Shown: positions 24,801 through 32,494 of the stretch, piece after piece
How positions within the stretch are numbered: position 1 is the stretch's first letter
How the letters are laid out: every line of letters starts with the position of its first letter
Assembly (NCBI RefSeq): GCF_900142395.1
Contig: NZ_FRAS01000013.1
Location: forward strand, 62,001 to 126,000
Source of the DNA: Hymenobacter psychrotolerans DSM 18569
Lineage (GTDB): Bacteria; Bacteroidota; Bacteroidia; Cytophagales; Hymenobacteraceae
Direction of reading: 5' to 3'
DNA length: 64,000 nt
Made by a program: the position numbers and the translations under genes
The notes under the pieces: model-generated
Databases searched by the model: none
What the model saw: the letters and a program-made list of their open reading frames with translations, nothing else
What the model was told of the DNA's origin: nothing

Positions 24801-26252
24801 ATGCCACGTATCCTTCGTCTGCTGGTGGCCAGCCTGCTGCTGCCAGCGGCGGCCTGGGCGCAGCATGCCGAGCCGGCCCTGACCCGGCCGGTAACGGGGC
24901 GCACGCAGCTGCCGCCCTACCCGGCCCCGCCGGCGCCGGATACGGTGCGGGCCCACTCCCTACCGGATGCTTTCCGCCGAGGACGCTGGCACGGGCGGGT
25001 GCGCAGCTACACGATGGCTACCCTGAACCAGGGCCGCTACCCCGACTACTACGCCCAGGGCCTGGGAGCCGGGGCCCGCTTTGAGACGGCCTCCTTCCAC
25101 GGGCTGCAGGTGGGCGTGGGCGGCTTTTTCTGGGCCAACCTGGCCTCCAGTGACCTGGTGACGCCGGACTCGCTGACCGGGGCCGTGAGCCGCTACGAGG
25201 TGGGGTTGTTTGATGTGACAAACCCCGGCCGGCGCCGGCTTACCGGGCGGGCGGAGGAGCTGTTTCTGTGCTACCGCTGGCGGCAGTCCACCCTCACGCT
25301 GGGCCGGCAGTTGCTCACTACCCCGCTGCTCAACCCCCAGGATGGCCGCCTGAGCCCCAACTACGCCCAGGGGCTGTGGCTGGAAGTGAAAGAGCTACCC
25401 CGCACCACCGTCTCGCTTGGTTGGCTAACCGGCCTGGCCGTGCGCTCCACCACCGACTGGACCTCAGTAGGCGGCTCCGTGGGCCTGTACCCGGCGGGTG
25501 TGACGGAGTCCGGCCAGCGGGCCCAGTACGCGGGTAACCTGCGCAGCCGGGGGCTGGGGATTGTGGGCGTCAACCGGCAGGTAGGTGCGCGTACCACAGC
25601 CCAAGTTTGGAACTACTATGCCGATAACCTGTTCAGCGCCTCCTTCGCGGAGCTGACCACCGGCCGGGCCCTGGGTGCGGGCCTGCTCACGTTAGGCACC
25701 CAGTACCATTACCAGCGCACGGTGGGTACCGGCGGCAACCCGAATCCGCAGCTGGCCTACAGCGCCCCGGGCCGCCAGGCCCACGCCCTGAGCACGCGCC
25801 TGGGCTACCAGCGCGGGGCCTGGAGCGTGAGCGGTAACTACACCTGCATCACCCGCACTGGGCGCTTTCTGTTTCCACGGGAGTGGGGCCGCGAGCCGTT
25901 CTACACGTTTCTGCCCCGGGAGCGAGAAGAAGGCTTCGGGGGCGTGGACGCGGCAGCCCTGCTGGGAGGCTACTCCTTTGCCCGAGTGCCGGGCTTGAAA
26001 GCGGAAGCTGGCTACGGCCACTATTACCTACCGGACGTAAAAAACACCCACCTCAACAAGTATGGTATGCCCTCGTATCGCCAGCTGAACGCTTCCCTGA
26101 CCTATGCTTTCCCGGGCTGGGCCAAGGGACTGCGCGGGCAGCTGCTCTACGTGTACAAGGGCCGCCTGGGCAACACCTACGACGAGGCCCGCTACGAAGT
26201 CAACAAAGTAGACCTGCACCTGGTGAATCTGATTCTCAACTACGATTTTTAA
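24801..26252 (+). CDS. OprD-like outer membrane porin
   Basis: 483 aa from MPRILRLLVASLLLPAAAWAQ, a clear signal peptide (cut after AWAQ); an in-frame ATG 39 bp upstream lies inside the cytochrome gene and lacks this feature. The body has alternating strands with aromatic belts and an extreme C-terminus ending LNYDF, as in beta-barrels. FRRGRWHGRVRSYTM resembles OprD-family starts. It probably admits a small anionic substrate such as thiosulfate or tetrathionate. Starts 7 bp after the cytochrome stop, so they are co-expressed. Confidence 0.75.
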   Translation: MPRILRLLVASLLLPAAAWAQHAEPALTRPVTGRTQLPPYPAPPAPDTVRAHSLPDAFRRGRWHGRVRSYTMATLNQGRYPDYYAQGLGAGARFETASFHGLQVGVGGFFWANLASSDLVTPDSLTGAVSRYEVGLFDVTNPGRRRLTGRAEELFLCYRWRQSTLTLGRQLLTTPLLNPQDGRLSPNYAQGLWLEVKELPRTTVSLGWLTGLAVRSTTDWTSVGGSVGLYPAGVTESGQRAQYAGNLRSRGLGIVGVNRQVGARTTAQVWNYYADNLFSASFAELTTGRALGAGLLTLGTQYHYQRTVGTGGNPNPQLAYSAPGRQAHALSTRLGYQRGAWSVSGNYTCITRTGRFLFPREWGREPFYTFLPREREEGFGGVDAAALLGGYSFARVPGLKAEAGYGHYYLPDVKNTHLNKYGMPSYRQLNASLTYAFPGWAKGLRGQLLYVYKGRLGNTYDEARYEVNKVDLHLVNLILNYDF

Positions 26253-26268
26253 CCCTTTCCCCTTCGCC

Positions 26269-26742
26269 ATGAACGCTCCGCTCCGCTTTCTTGCGGCCTC
26301 TGCCCTGCTGCTGGCCAGCCTTACCACCGCCCAGGCCCAGACCCCGGCCGCCGGGAAGCCCGCCGCCGAATTCACGGGCGCAGTAGCCGACAAAGCGGAG
26401 TACAAGGTGGTGTACCAGCTGGACAGTGACGACCCCAAGCTCATCAAGCAGACCCTGCGCAACATGAAAAACGCGCTGGAAGACCCGCGCCTCAAGGGCA
26501 AGCTGCAGATGGAGCTGGTGGCCTACGGCGGCGGCACGGACGTGTTCCGCCAAGCCCAGCCCTACGAGGCGGATATAAAAGCCCTCCAACAGCAGGGCGT
26601 GCTGCTGGCCCAGTGCCTGAACACGATGAAAGAGCGCAAGATCAGCAAGGACGAGCTGTTTCCCTTCATCAGCTACGTGCCCACCGGCAACGGGGAGCTG
26701 ATCATTCGCCAGGCCCAGGGTTGGGCTATCGTGCACCCCTAA
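26269..26742 (+). CDS. Periplasmic DsrE/F-like protein
   Basis: 157 aa. Signal peptide (LLLASLTTAQAQ), then YKVVYQLDSDDPKLIKQTLRNMKNAL and MELVAYGGG, the DsrE fold. C116 in LAQCLNTM is at the position of the sulfur-carrying Cys in DsrE-type proteins. It would carry persulfide sulfur in the periplasm, next to the cytochrome and porin. Sixteen bases after the porin gene. Confidence 0.83.
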   Translation: MNAPLRFLAASALLLASLTTAQAQTPAAGKPAAEFTGAVADKAEYKVVYQLDSDDPKLIKQTLRNMKNALEDPRLKGKLQMELVAYGGGTDVFRQAQPYEADIKALQQQGVLLAQCLNTMKERKISKDELFPFISYVPTGNGELIIRQAQGWAIVHP

Positions 26743-26787
26743 ACGATAGTGTTGACTATATTTCCTCTCACCCTAAAGCTACTAGCA

Positions 26788-28122
26788 ATGACTACTCCGC
26801 GTCTCGGTCTGCGTGAAAACTGGCACCAGTTCAGCCTGCTGGTCCTGGTAAATGCCTTTGTGGGGGGCATGGTGGGGCTGGAGCGCACGATTCTACCCCG
26901 GCTGGCGGAGCAGGAATTTCACTTAGTAGCCCGCTCGGCCATTCTCTCCTTCATCGTGGTGTTTGGGCTCACCAAAGCCGCCGCCAACTACTACGCCGGG
27001 GCGTGGGCCACTACGGTAGGGCGTAAAAATCTGCTGGTTATTGGCTGGCTCATTGGCCTGCCGGTGCCCCTGCTGCTGCTGTGGGCTCCGAGCTGGGGCT
27101 GGGTCATTGTGGCTAACGTGCTGCTGGGCTTGAATCAGGGCCTGGCCTGGTCGAGCACGGTGGTGATGAAAATTGATTTGGTTGGCCCGAAGCAGCGCGG
27201 GCTGGCTATGGGCCTGAACGAGTCGGCGGGCTACCTGGCCGTGGCCGCCACGGCGTTTGCCTCCGGCTGGCTGGCCACCGAATACGGTCTGCGGCCTTAC
27301 CCGTTCTACCTGGGCATAGGGTTAGCCATGCTGGGGCTGCTGAGCAGCCTGCTGGTGCGTGATACGCGTCACCACGTGGCACTGGAAGCCGCGCAGGCTC
27401 CCGCCGGGCCCACCGGGCCGCCGCTTTCCTTCTGGGACGTGACCTGGCGCCACCCCAACCTGGGTTCGGTCACCCAGGCCGGCCTGGTCAACAACCTCAA
27501 CGACGGCATGGTCTGGGGCCTGCTGCCGTTGCTGCTAGCTTCCAAAGGGTTTACGCTTACCCAAATTGGCACCGTGGCCGCCGTGTATCCGGCCGTGTGG
27601 GGCCTGGGCCAGCTGGTAACCGGGCCGCTAGCGGACCGCCTCTGCAAGAAGGATCTGCTCTTCTGGGGCATGCTACTGCAGGGGGCGGTGCTGCTGGTCA
27701 TGCTCTTTACATCGTCCTACCCGATGTTTCTGCTGCTGGCCGGTCTGCTGGGAGCCGGTACGGCTTTGGTATATCCCACCTTTCTGGCGGCGGTGGCAGA
27801 ATATTCACCCCTGGCCCAGCGGGCCCACAGCGTGGGCATTTTCCGCCTCTGGCGGGACGCGGGCTACGCCATTGGCGCCCTGCTCACCGGCGTGCTGGCG
27901 GACATGCTCGGCCTGAGCGCAGCGTTGGCCGTCATCGGCGGGCTCACGGTGCTTTCCTCGCTGGTCATTCGCCACCGCATGTATTGCCTGCCGGCGCCGG
28001 ATAGCGCGAATTCGTCGGCTGGCAGCTGCGCCCAGTCCGCCCAGACATTCCGCCTGAGCAGTAAGTTGCTGGCCCGCCCGCTAAGCCCTTATCCGTTCCG
28101 GCCTTACCTAAGCCGCGCGTGA
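26788..28122 (+). CDS. MFS transporter in the sulfur locus
   Basis: 444 aa from ATG 26788 (a GTG at 26749 is open but has no advantage). About twelve helices; GLERTILPRLAE after helix 1, YYAGAWATTVGRKNLL as the A-motif region, and GPLADRLCKKDLL in the second half. The C-terminal 45 residues after RHRMYCLP are hydrophilic and may be partly non-native, since the following AraC gene is degenerate. Substrate unknown; a sulfur compound or metal is suggested by context only. Confidence 0.82.
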   Translation: MTTPRLGLRENWHQFSLLVLVNAFVGGMVGLERTILPRLAEQEFHLVARSAILSFIVVFGLTKAAANYYAGAWATTVGRKNLLVIGWLIGLPVPLLLLWAPSWGWVIVANVLLGLNQGLAWSSTVVMKIDLVGPKQRGLAMGLNESAGYLAVAATAFASGWLATEYGLRPYPFYLGIGLAMLGLLSSLLVRDTRHHVALEAAQAPAGPTGPPLSFWDVTWRHPNLGSVTQAGLVNNLNDGMVWGLLPLLLASKGFTLTQIGTVAAVYPAVWGLGQLVTGPLADRLCKKDLLFWGMLLQGAVLLVMLFTSSYPMFLLLAGLLGAGTALVYPTFLAAVAEYSPLAQRAHSVGIFRLWRDAGYAIGALLTGVLADMLGLSAALAVIGGLTVLSSLVIRHRMYCLPAPDSANSSAGSCAQSAQTFRLSSKLLARPLSPYPFRPYLSRA

Positions 28123-28370
28123 AAACGCCCCCGGTTCCCGTCTACTGCATTGACTCCTACCCGGAGCCACAGGCACGATGCGTTTCACGCCCAGCGGCTG
28201 GAGGCGGTGATTACCGGGTTTTTGGGCATTGACAAGGCCCACACCCATGATTTTTACCTGCTGCCTTACGTCACGGCCGGCACGGGCACGCACACGGTAG
28301 ATTTTGTGACGTATCTGGTGCGCGCCGGCAGCCTGTTTCTGTTAACCCCGTGCGGTTTTCCATGCGGCTG
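28119..28370 (+). pseudogene. AraC-family regulator remnant (frameshifted, truncated)
   Basis: A GTG overlapping the MFS stop opens VKTPPVPVYCIDSYPEPQ; a frame change near 28175-28180 then continues AQRLEAVITGFLGIDKAHTHDFYLLPYVTAGTGTHTVDF (read in parts) and RAGSLFLLTP, the cupin sensor domain of Bacteroidota AraC regulators. After LLTPCGF the homology stops and no DNA-binding domain follows. The gene has a frameshift and has lost its C-terminal half. Confidence 0.7.
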
Positions 28371-28504
28371 CTTAAGCGCTATGCTCTGCAGTGGCTGTAC
28401 TGTAACAAAATTATGGCTGGCAAAGCCTGATCGTTTTACGTTCGCCTGCATCTGTGCGTGTTGGCCCTGCCCCAATAAGCTCCCGACCCATCCTTTCCCA
28501 CCTG

Positions 28505-29941
28505 ATGGCTACCACCCTCTCCTTCTTCCAACTCAATGATGTGCACGGCTACCTGAACCTGCACCAAGAGCTGTTTTACGGACCCACTGGCCCTGAGTAC
28601 CGCCCTTGTGGGGGCTACGCCCGCATTGCCACCCTGCTGCAGCAGTGGCGCGAGCAGTACCCGGCGAGCCTGCTCTTCGACGGGGGCGACACGTTTCACG
28701 GCACCCGGCCGGCGGTGGATACCCAAGGCGAGATTCTGGTGCCCATCCTCAACGAGCTGAACATAGCGGGCATGACGGCCCACTGGGATTTTGCCTACGG
28801 ACCAGACCGGCTGCGCCAGTTGGTTAAGCAGCTGAATTACCCCCTGCTGGCAGCCAACGTGTACGATAAGGTTTCCGGGGAGCTGGTGTACGCCCCGTAT
28901 CAGGTCTACGAAACGGCTGGCCTGCGCGTGGGCGTCATCGGCCTGGCCTGCCCCATCGTCGACAAAACCATGCCGGCCCATTTCGGTGAGGGCCTGCGCT
29001 TCACCGATGGCACGGCGGAGTTGCCCCGCTACGTGGCCGAACTGCGCGGCCCGGAGCGCGCCGACTTGGTAGTATTGCTTTCCCACTGCGGCTTCCCGCA
29101 GGACGTGGCCCTGCTGCAGGCGCACCCCGGCGTGGACGTGTGCCTGAGCAGCCACACCCACAACCGCCTCTACGAGCCCTTCCGCGCGGGCGACTGTCTG
29201 GTCATGCAGTCCGGGGCCCACGGCTCCTTTGTCGGCCGCCTCACGCTCACCGTGGAAAACGGCCGCGTCACCGCCCACGACCATGAGTTGCGGGAAGTCA
29301 GCGCGGACCTGACGCCCGACCCGGCTCTGCAGGCGCGCATCGACGCGGCCCTGCTGCCCTATGCCAACCTGCGCGAGGTGGTGGGCGTCACCGCCACCGG
29401 GCTGCACCGGGGCACGTCGGTGGAGTGCCCGGCCGACGATTTTCTGTTGGCCAGCATCCGGGCGCTAGTGCCCGCCGACCTGTACTTCTCCAACGGCTGG
29501 CGCTACGGGGCGCCCATCCCCCCCGGTCCGGTGCAACTCAACGACCTCTACGACCTGGTGCCGATGGACCCGGAGATTGAAACGGTCGAGCTCACCGGCG
29601 CGGAGTTGCGCCAGATGCTGGAGAAGAATCTGGAAGGCACCTACAGCCAGAACCCGTTGCACCAGATGGGCGGCTACGTGAAGCGGGCCCTGGGCCTGAA
29701 AGCGTACTTCAAAGCCGAGAACCCCAAGGGCAGCCGCTTGCAAACGGTGTTTATCAAAGACCAGCCTCTGGACCCGGAACGGACTTATACGGCCGCGTAT
29801 ATCACCTCCCAGGGCGTACCACACCAGGTGGGCCGCAACCGCCGCAAAACCGGGCAGCACGTGGTGGCCGTTATGCGGGCCTATCTAACCCAGCACCGCC
29901 CCATGGTCGTTCATCCGCACGCGACGTTCGTAGCGGTATAA
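28505..29941 (+). CDS. SoxB-like thiosulfohydrolase homologue without export signal
   Basis: 478 aa from MATTLSFFQLNDVHGYL. Metallophosphatase ligands: D12 and H14 (NDVHG), D62 (GGDTF), H194 (LLSHCGF), H217 and H219 (SSHTHN). Where 5'-nucleotidases have GNHEFD it reads MTAHWDFAYG (H93, W94), the form characteristic of SoxB. The C-terminal domain (YFSNGWRYG... HQMGGYVKRALGL) also resembles SoxB. SoxB hydrolyses SoxY-bound thiosulfonate in the periplasm and has a Tat signal; this protein has none and no SoxYZ or SoxAX genes are in the window. A cytoplasmic 5'-nucleotidase-type activity is the alternative. Confidence 0.72.
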   Translation: MATTLSFFQLNDVHGYLNLHQELFYGPTGPEYRPCGGYARIATLLQQWREQYPASLLFDGGDTFHGTRPAVDTQGEILVPILNELNIAGMTAHWDFAYGPDRLRQLVKQLNYPLLAANVYDKVSGELVYAPYQVYETAGLRVGVIGLACPIVDKTMPAHFGEGLRFTDGTAELPRYVAELRGPERADLVVLLSHCGFPQDVALLQAHPGVDVCLSSHTHNRLYEPFRAGDCLVMQSGAHGSFVGRLTLTVENGRVTAHDHELREVSADLTPDPALQARIDAALLPYANLREVVGVTATGLHRGTSVECPADDFLLASIRALVPADLYFSNGWRYGAPIPPGPVQLNDLYDLVPMDPEIETVELTGAELRQMLEKNLEGTYSQNPLHQMGGYVKRALGLKAYFKAENPKGSRLQTVFIKDQPLDPERTYTAAYITSQGVPHQVGRNRRKTGQHVVAVMRAYLTQHRPMVVHPHATFVAV

Positions 29942-29942
29942 T

Positions 29943-29963
29943 GCCCGGGGTAGCCCGGGCTTT
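29943..29963 (+). terminator. Short GC-rich hairpin after the SoxB-like gene
   Basis: GCCCGGG (29943-29949) and CCCGGGC (29954-29960) with a 4-nt loop, followed by TTT. A weak intrinsic terminator for the sulfur locus. Confidence 0.55.
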
Positions 29964-29980
29964 CGCTATACTGCTTCCGC

Positions 29981-30280
29981 ATGCCTGCACTTTCCCCGTT
30001 ACCGCCTAACTATGACCAGCAAGGCCTGGCCGCGGCCCGCACCCGCATGGCCAACGAGCGCACGTTTCTCACTTATGTACGTACCAGCCTGGCTATGCTG
30101 GGCTTCGGTCTGGCCCTGATTCAACTCCATCCGGTGCGCGCCGGGTCGTTGGGCTACTGGGCGGTTGGTGCTGCCGGCGTTGTGCTGCTCACCGGGTGGC
30201 TACGCTTCCGGATGCGGCAGCGGGAAATTGAAGGGTGTCGAATAGCCGTTAGTGCTTCTGAAACTAGCCTCCCTCATTAG
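29981..30280 (+). CDS. DUF202-family small membrane protein
   Basis: 99 aa. ARTRMANERTFLTYVRTSLAMLGFGLAL is the DUF202 (YidH-like) signature, with two to three membrane helices. Function unknown in the family. It is the last plus-strand gene of the cargo block and ends 36 bp before the convergent primase gene. Confidence 0.85.
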   Translation: MPALSPLPPNYDQQGLAAARTRMANERTFLTYVRTSLAMLGFGLALIQLHPVRAGSLGYWAVGAAGVVLLTGWLRFRMRQREIEGCRIAVSASETSLPH

Positions 30281-30316
30281 CTAGTGAACTTCTCGACGCA
30301 CGGCACCTGGTAACCC

Positions 30317-32389
30317 CTACCACCGGGGGCTGGTCCGGGGACGGTTTTCCTGAGCTGGGGGCTTGGGCGCATGTAGCAGCTGCGCCGCTTGGCGCAACTG
30401 CAGTACGGCGGGGCTGGTTTTCAGCGTGTCCAGCGTATCTACCACCGCCAGAACCCTTGCGCCATTCTCTTGGTTGATACCCGTCAACTCCGGCCGGGTC
30501 AGCAGCTGCTTGCTGACTTCCTGCAGCCGGGCGGCCTCCAAGCCGGCGGCGTACACGCGCAGCTCGCGGACTACCTGCCGCGCCGCCTCGATGAAGTCTT
30601 GACGGGCCTGGTCACGGGCGGGGGAGTCACTGGGCCGCAATGGCGGGCCAGCTTGGCGCTCCTGCTCCTGGGCGGCGGCCAGCTGCCGGCGCTCCACCGC
30701 GTCCTGCCCGGATTCCACCACCATGACCCGTGGATTCTGCCGGAGCGCATCCACTGTGTCGCTGATAGCCGGCAACTGGGGTGATTGGACTGGGTAGCGC
30801 AGGGTCAGTTCCGTTAGTATTTCGCGGGCTACGCCGTGCGGCTGCCGGGTGGCGTGGTCGATGTGCAGGCCGATGCGCTCCAGGTTTTCGCGCAGGGTGG
30901 GCAGCAGCGCCGTTTCGTCCCGGCTTTCGCGCAACTCTACCACTAGCAGCCGCTCCCCTTGGGTTCGGGCCTCGGCCTGGGCTTGGTGCAGCTGGGCAAT
31001 CTTCCCGCTGCCACTTATTTCCGGGTTGTCCCAGTGCTGCTGGCCGAAGCCATACTGGTCCTCGTCCACGTCACCCAACTCGCTCCGCACCACCTGCTGC
31101 AGCTGGTCCTGCTTTAGATCCTGGTTCCAGTCCTTGCCCTGGCTTTTCACGACTTCTACCCGGTGCTCGAAGGCCAGCGTCTGGCTGGCCGCCTGATTGA
31201 AGGCGTGCAGCGCCCCCGGGCTCATGGGCAGGCGAAACTGGTAGGTGTGGGCGCCCAGCTTCTGGGAGTGTATCAGCTCGTCGCGCAGGGTCGGGCTCGT
31301 GGTCGGCGTACCGGGGGCTCCATTAGCCTGGCTGAACTGCTGACTCGTCTGCTCGTTGTACGCCTGCAACCGGCGGCTCAATGCCTGCACGCCGGCCGGC
31401 TGGGGCGCCACGATTTCGACGGTCAGTTGGTGCTCATGCTCCCGCACCACTTTCATCGGATTCTGGTCGCTGGCCAGGCCCGCCAAGAGCCGCGTGTCGA
31501 AGTGGTGACCCTGGGTGTCATTATCGAACGCAGCCCGGATGACCGGAATCTGCTCCTCGCGCAGCAGCCGTTTCAACTCGAAAATCTTATTCTGGGTGAG
31601 CGTGCCGGCGGTGGAAGCGTAGAGGGCGCTTTCATGGGGGTGCAGCTGCGCGTAGGACAGCGTATCCAGGGCTGACTCGCTAACCACAAGCACCGCCGCC
31701 GGCCGGCCCTCGGGCAGCCGGCTCAGCCATAAGGAGCGGGAAAACTGGCTTTCCGGCGCCTGCCCCTTGAAGCCTTCGCCTTTCAGCTCCAGTCCCACTA
31801 CCCGCCCTTCGTGGTAGGACGGGAAGGCCGTGTTGACGTAGGTCTTGGGCGGCAGACCAGCCCGCTGCACGGTGTGCCGGTGGTTGAGTATGCGCCCGAC
31901 GAACTGCGGGTGCCGCAGCGTAGCCTGGCTGATGCCCCGCCCTTCGAGGTACGTAGTGTCTTCCAGCGGCCGGCAGTCCTTGGTGAAGATGCTGTGGAAC
32001 TTCTCGCCGGGCGCGGTTTCGGCAATAGGTAGCAAATCGAGCCGGGGCCGCTGCGGCTCGGGCAGGCTCAGGTAGGCGCGGAAGTGGTCGTTGACTGCCT
32101 GCCACAGAGTACGACCCGGCAGCTGGGCAATGCCAGCAATTCGTCCCGAGCTTACCCGGTTCTTCATCCAGTCGATGACGCTGCCCTTGTCGCGGTCATC
32201 CTGGGCGTTGAAATACATCCAGTCACCGCCCCGGCCCTTAAACACGACCAGGGTATCGTCGCCCTCGAATACATGCCACTTGCCTCGGCCCAACTGCTCG
32301 CCTTTTTTCAGGGTGTAGCCGAAATGGCTCAGCAGCTCGGGCAACTCCACCCGCTCCTTGATTTTTTGAAAAGTCAGCTCGTGTTCCAT
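30317..32389 (-). CDS. Toprim-domain primase-like plasmid protein
   Basis: 690 aa. N-terminus FQKIKERVELPELLSHFGYTL followed by a zinc-finger-like/DUF3991-type region (VFKGRGGDWMYFNAQDDRDKGSVIDW in parts), then Toprim at about residues 230-300: VVSESALDTLSYAQ supplies the Glu and RAAFDNDTQGHHFDTRL the DxD-like acidic pair. The C-terminal 350 residues are helical, charged and without known domain. Such proteins are common on Bacteroidota conjugative elements and probably prime the strand entering the recipient. First gene after an intrinsic terminator on the minus strand. Confidence 0.8.
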   Translation of the reverse strand: MEHELTFQKIKERVELPELLSHFGYTLKKGEQLGRGKWHVFEGDDTLVVFKGRGGDWMYFNAQDDRDKGSVIDWMKNRVSSGRIAGIAQLPGRTLWQAVNDHFRAYLSLPEPQRPRLDLLPIAETAPGEKFHSIFTKDCRPLEDTTYLEGRGISQATLRHPQFVGRILNHRHTVQRAGLPPKTYVNTAFPSYHEGRVVGLELKGEGFKGQAPESQFSRSLWLSRLPEGRPAAVLVVSESALDTLSYAQLHPHESALYASTAGTLTQNKIFELKRLLREEQIPVIRAAFDNDTQGHHFDTRLLAGLASDQNPMKVVREHEHQLTVEIVAPQPAGVQALSRRLQAYNEQTSQQFSQANGAPGTPTTSPTLRDELIHSQKLGAHTYQFRLPMSPGALHAFNQAASQTLAFEHRVEVVKSQGKDWNQDLKQDQLQQVVRSELGDVDEDQYGFGQQHWDNPEISGSGKIAQLHQAQAEARTQGERLLVVELRESRDETALLPTLRENLERIGLHIDHATRQPHGVAREILTELTLRYPVQSPQLPAISDTVDALRQNPRVMVVESGQDAVERRQLAAAQEQERQAGPPLRPSDSPARDQARQDFIEAARQVVRELRVYAAGLEAARLQEVSKQLLTRPELTGINQENGARVLAVVDTLDTLKTSPAVLQLRQAAQLLHAPKPPAQENRPRTSPRW

Positions 32390-32422
32390 GGCTTGGGGAT
32401 GGGTTAGACCGGGGGCAGCCCA

Positions 32423-32456
32423 GAAAAAAGAAGCCCGGAAAAGAGCTTCCGGGCTT
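32423..32456 (-). terminator. Rho-independent terminator, minus strand
   Basis: Arms AAGCCCGGAA (32431-32440) and TTCCGGGCTT (32447-32456), followed on the minus strand by a T-rich run (complement of 32423-32429). It lies after the DUF3945-type gene and before the primase gene. Confidence 0.75.
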
Positions 32457-32494
32457 GGGGTGAATAGATGATGGCGTGGAAGCAGTTGGCCCGC

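Noticed and set aside
23705..24904. Long minus-strand frame (399 aa)
   Set aside because: Antisense to the diheme cytochrome gene, whose haem motifs prove the other strand.
28436..29407. Minus-strand frame of 323 aa
   Set aside because: Antisense to the SoxB-like gene with complete metal motifs.
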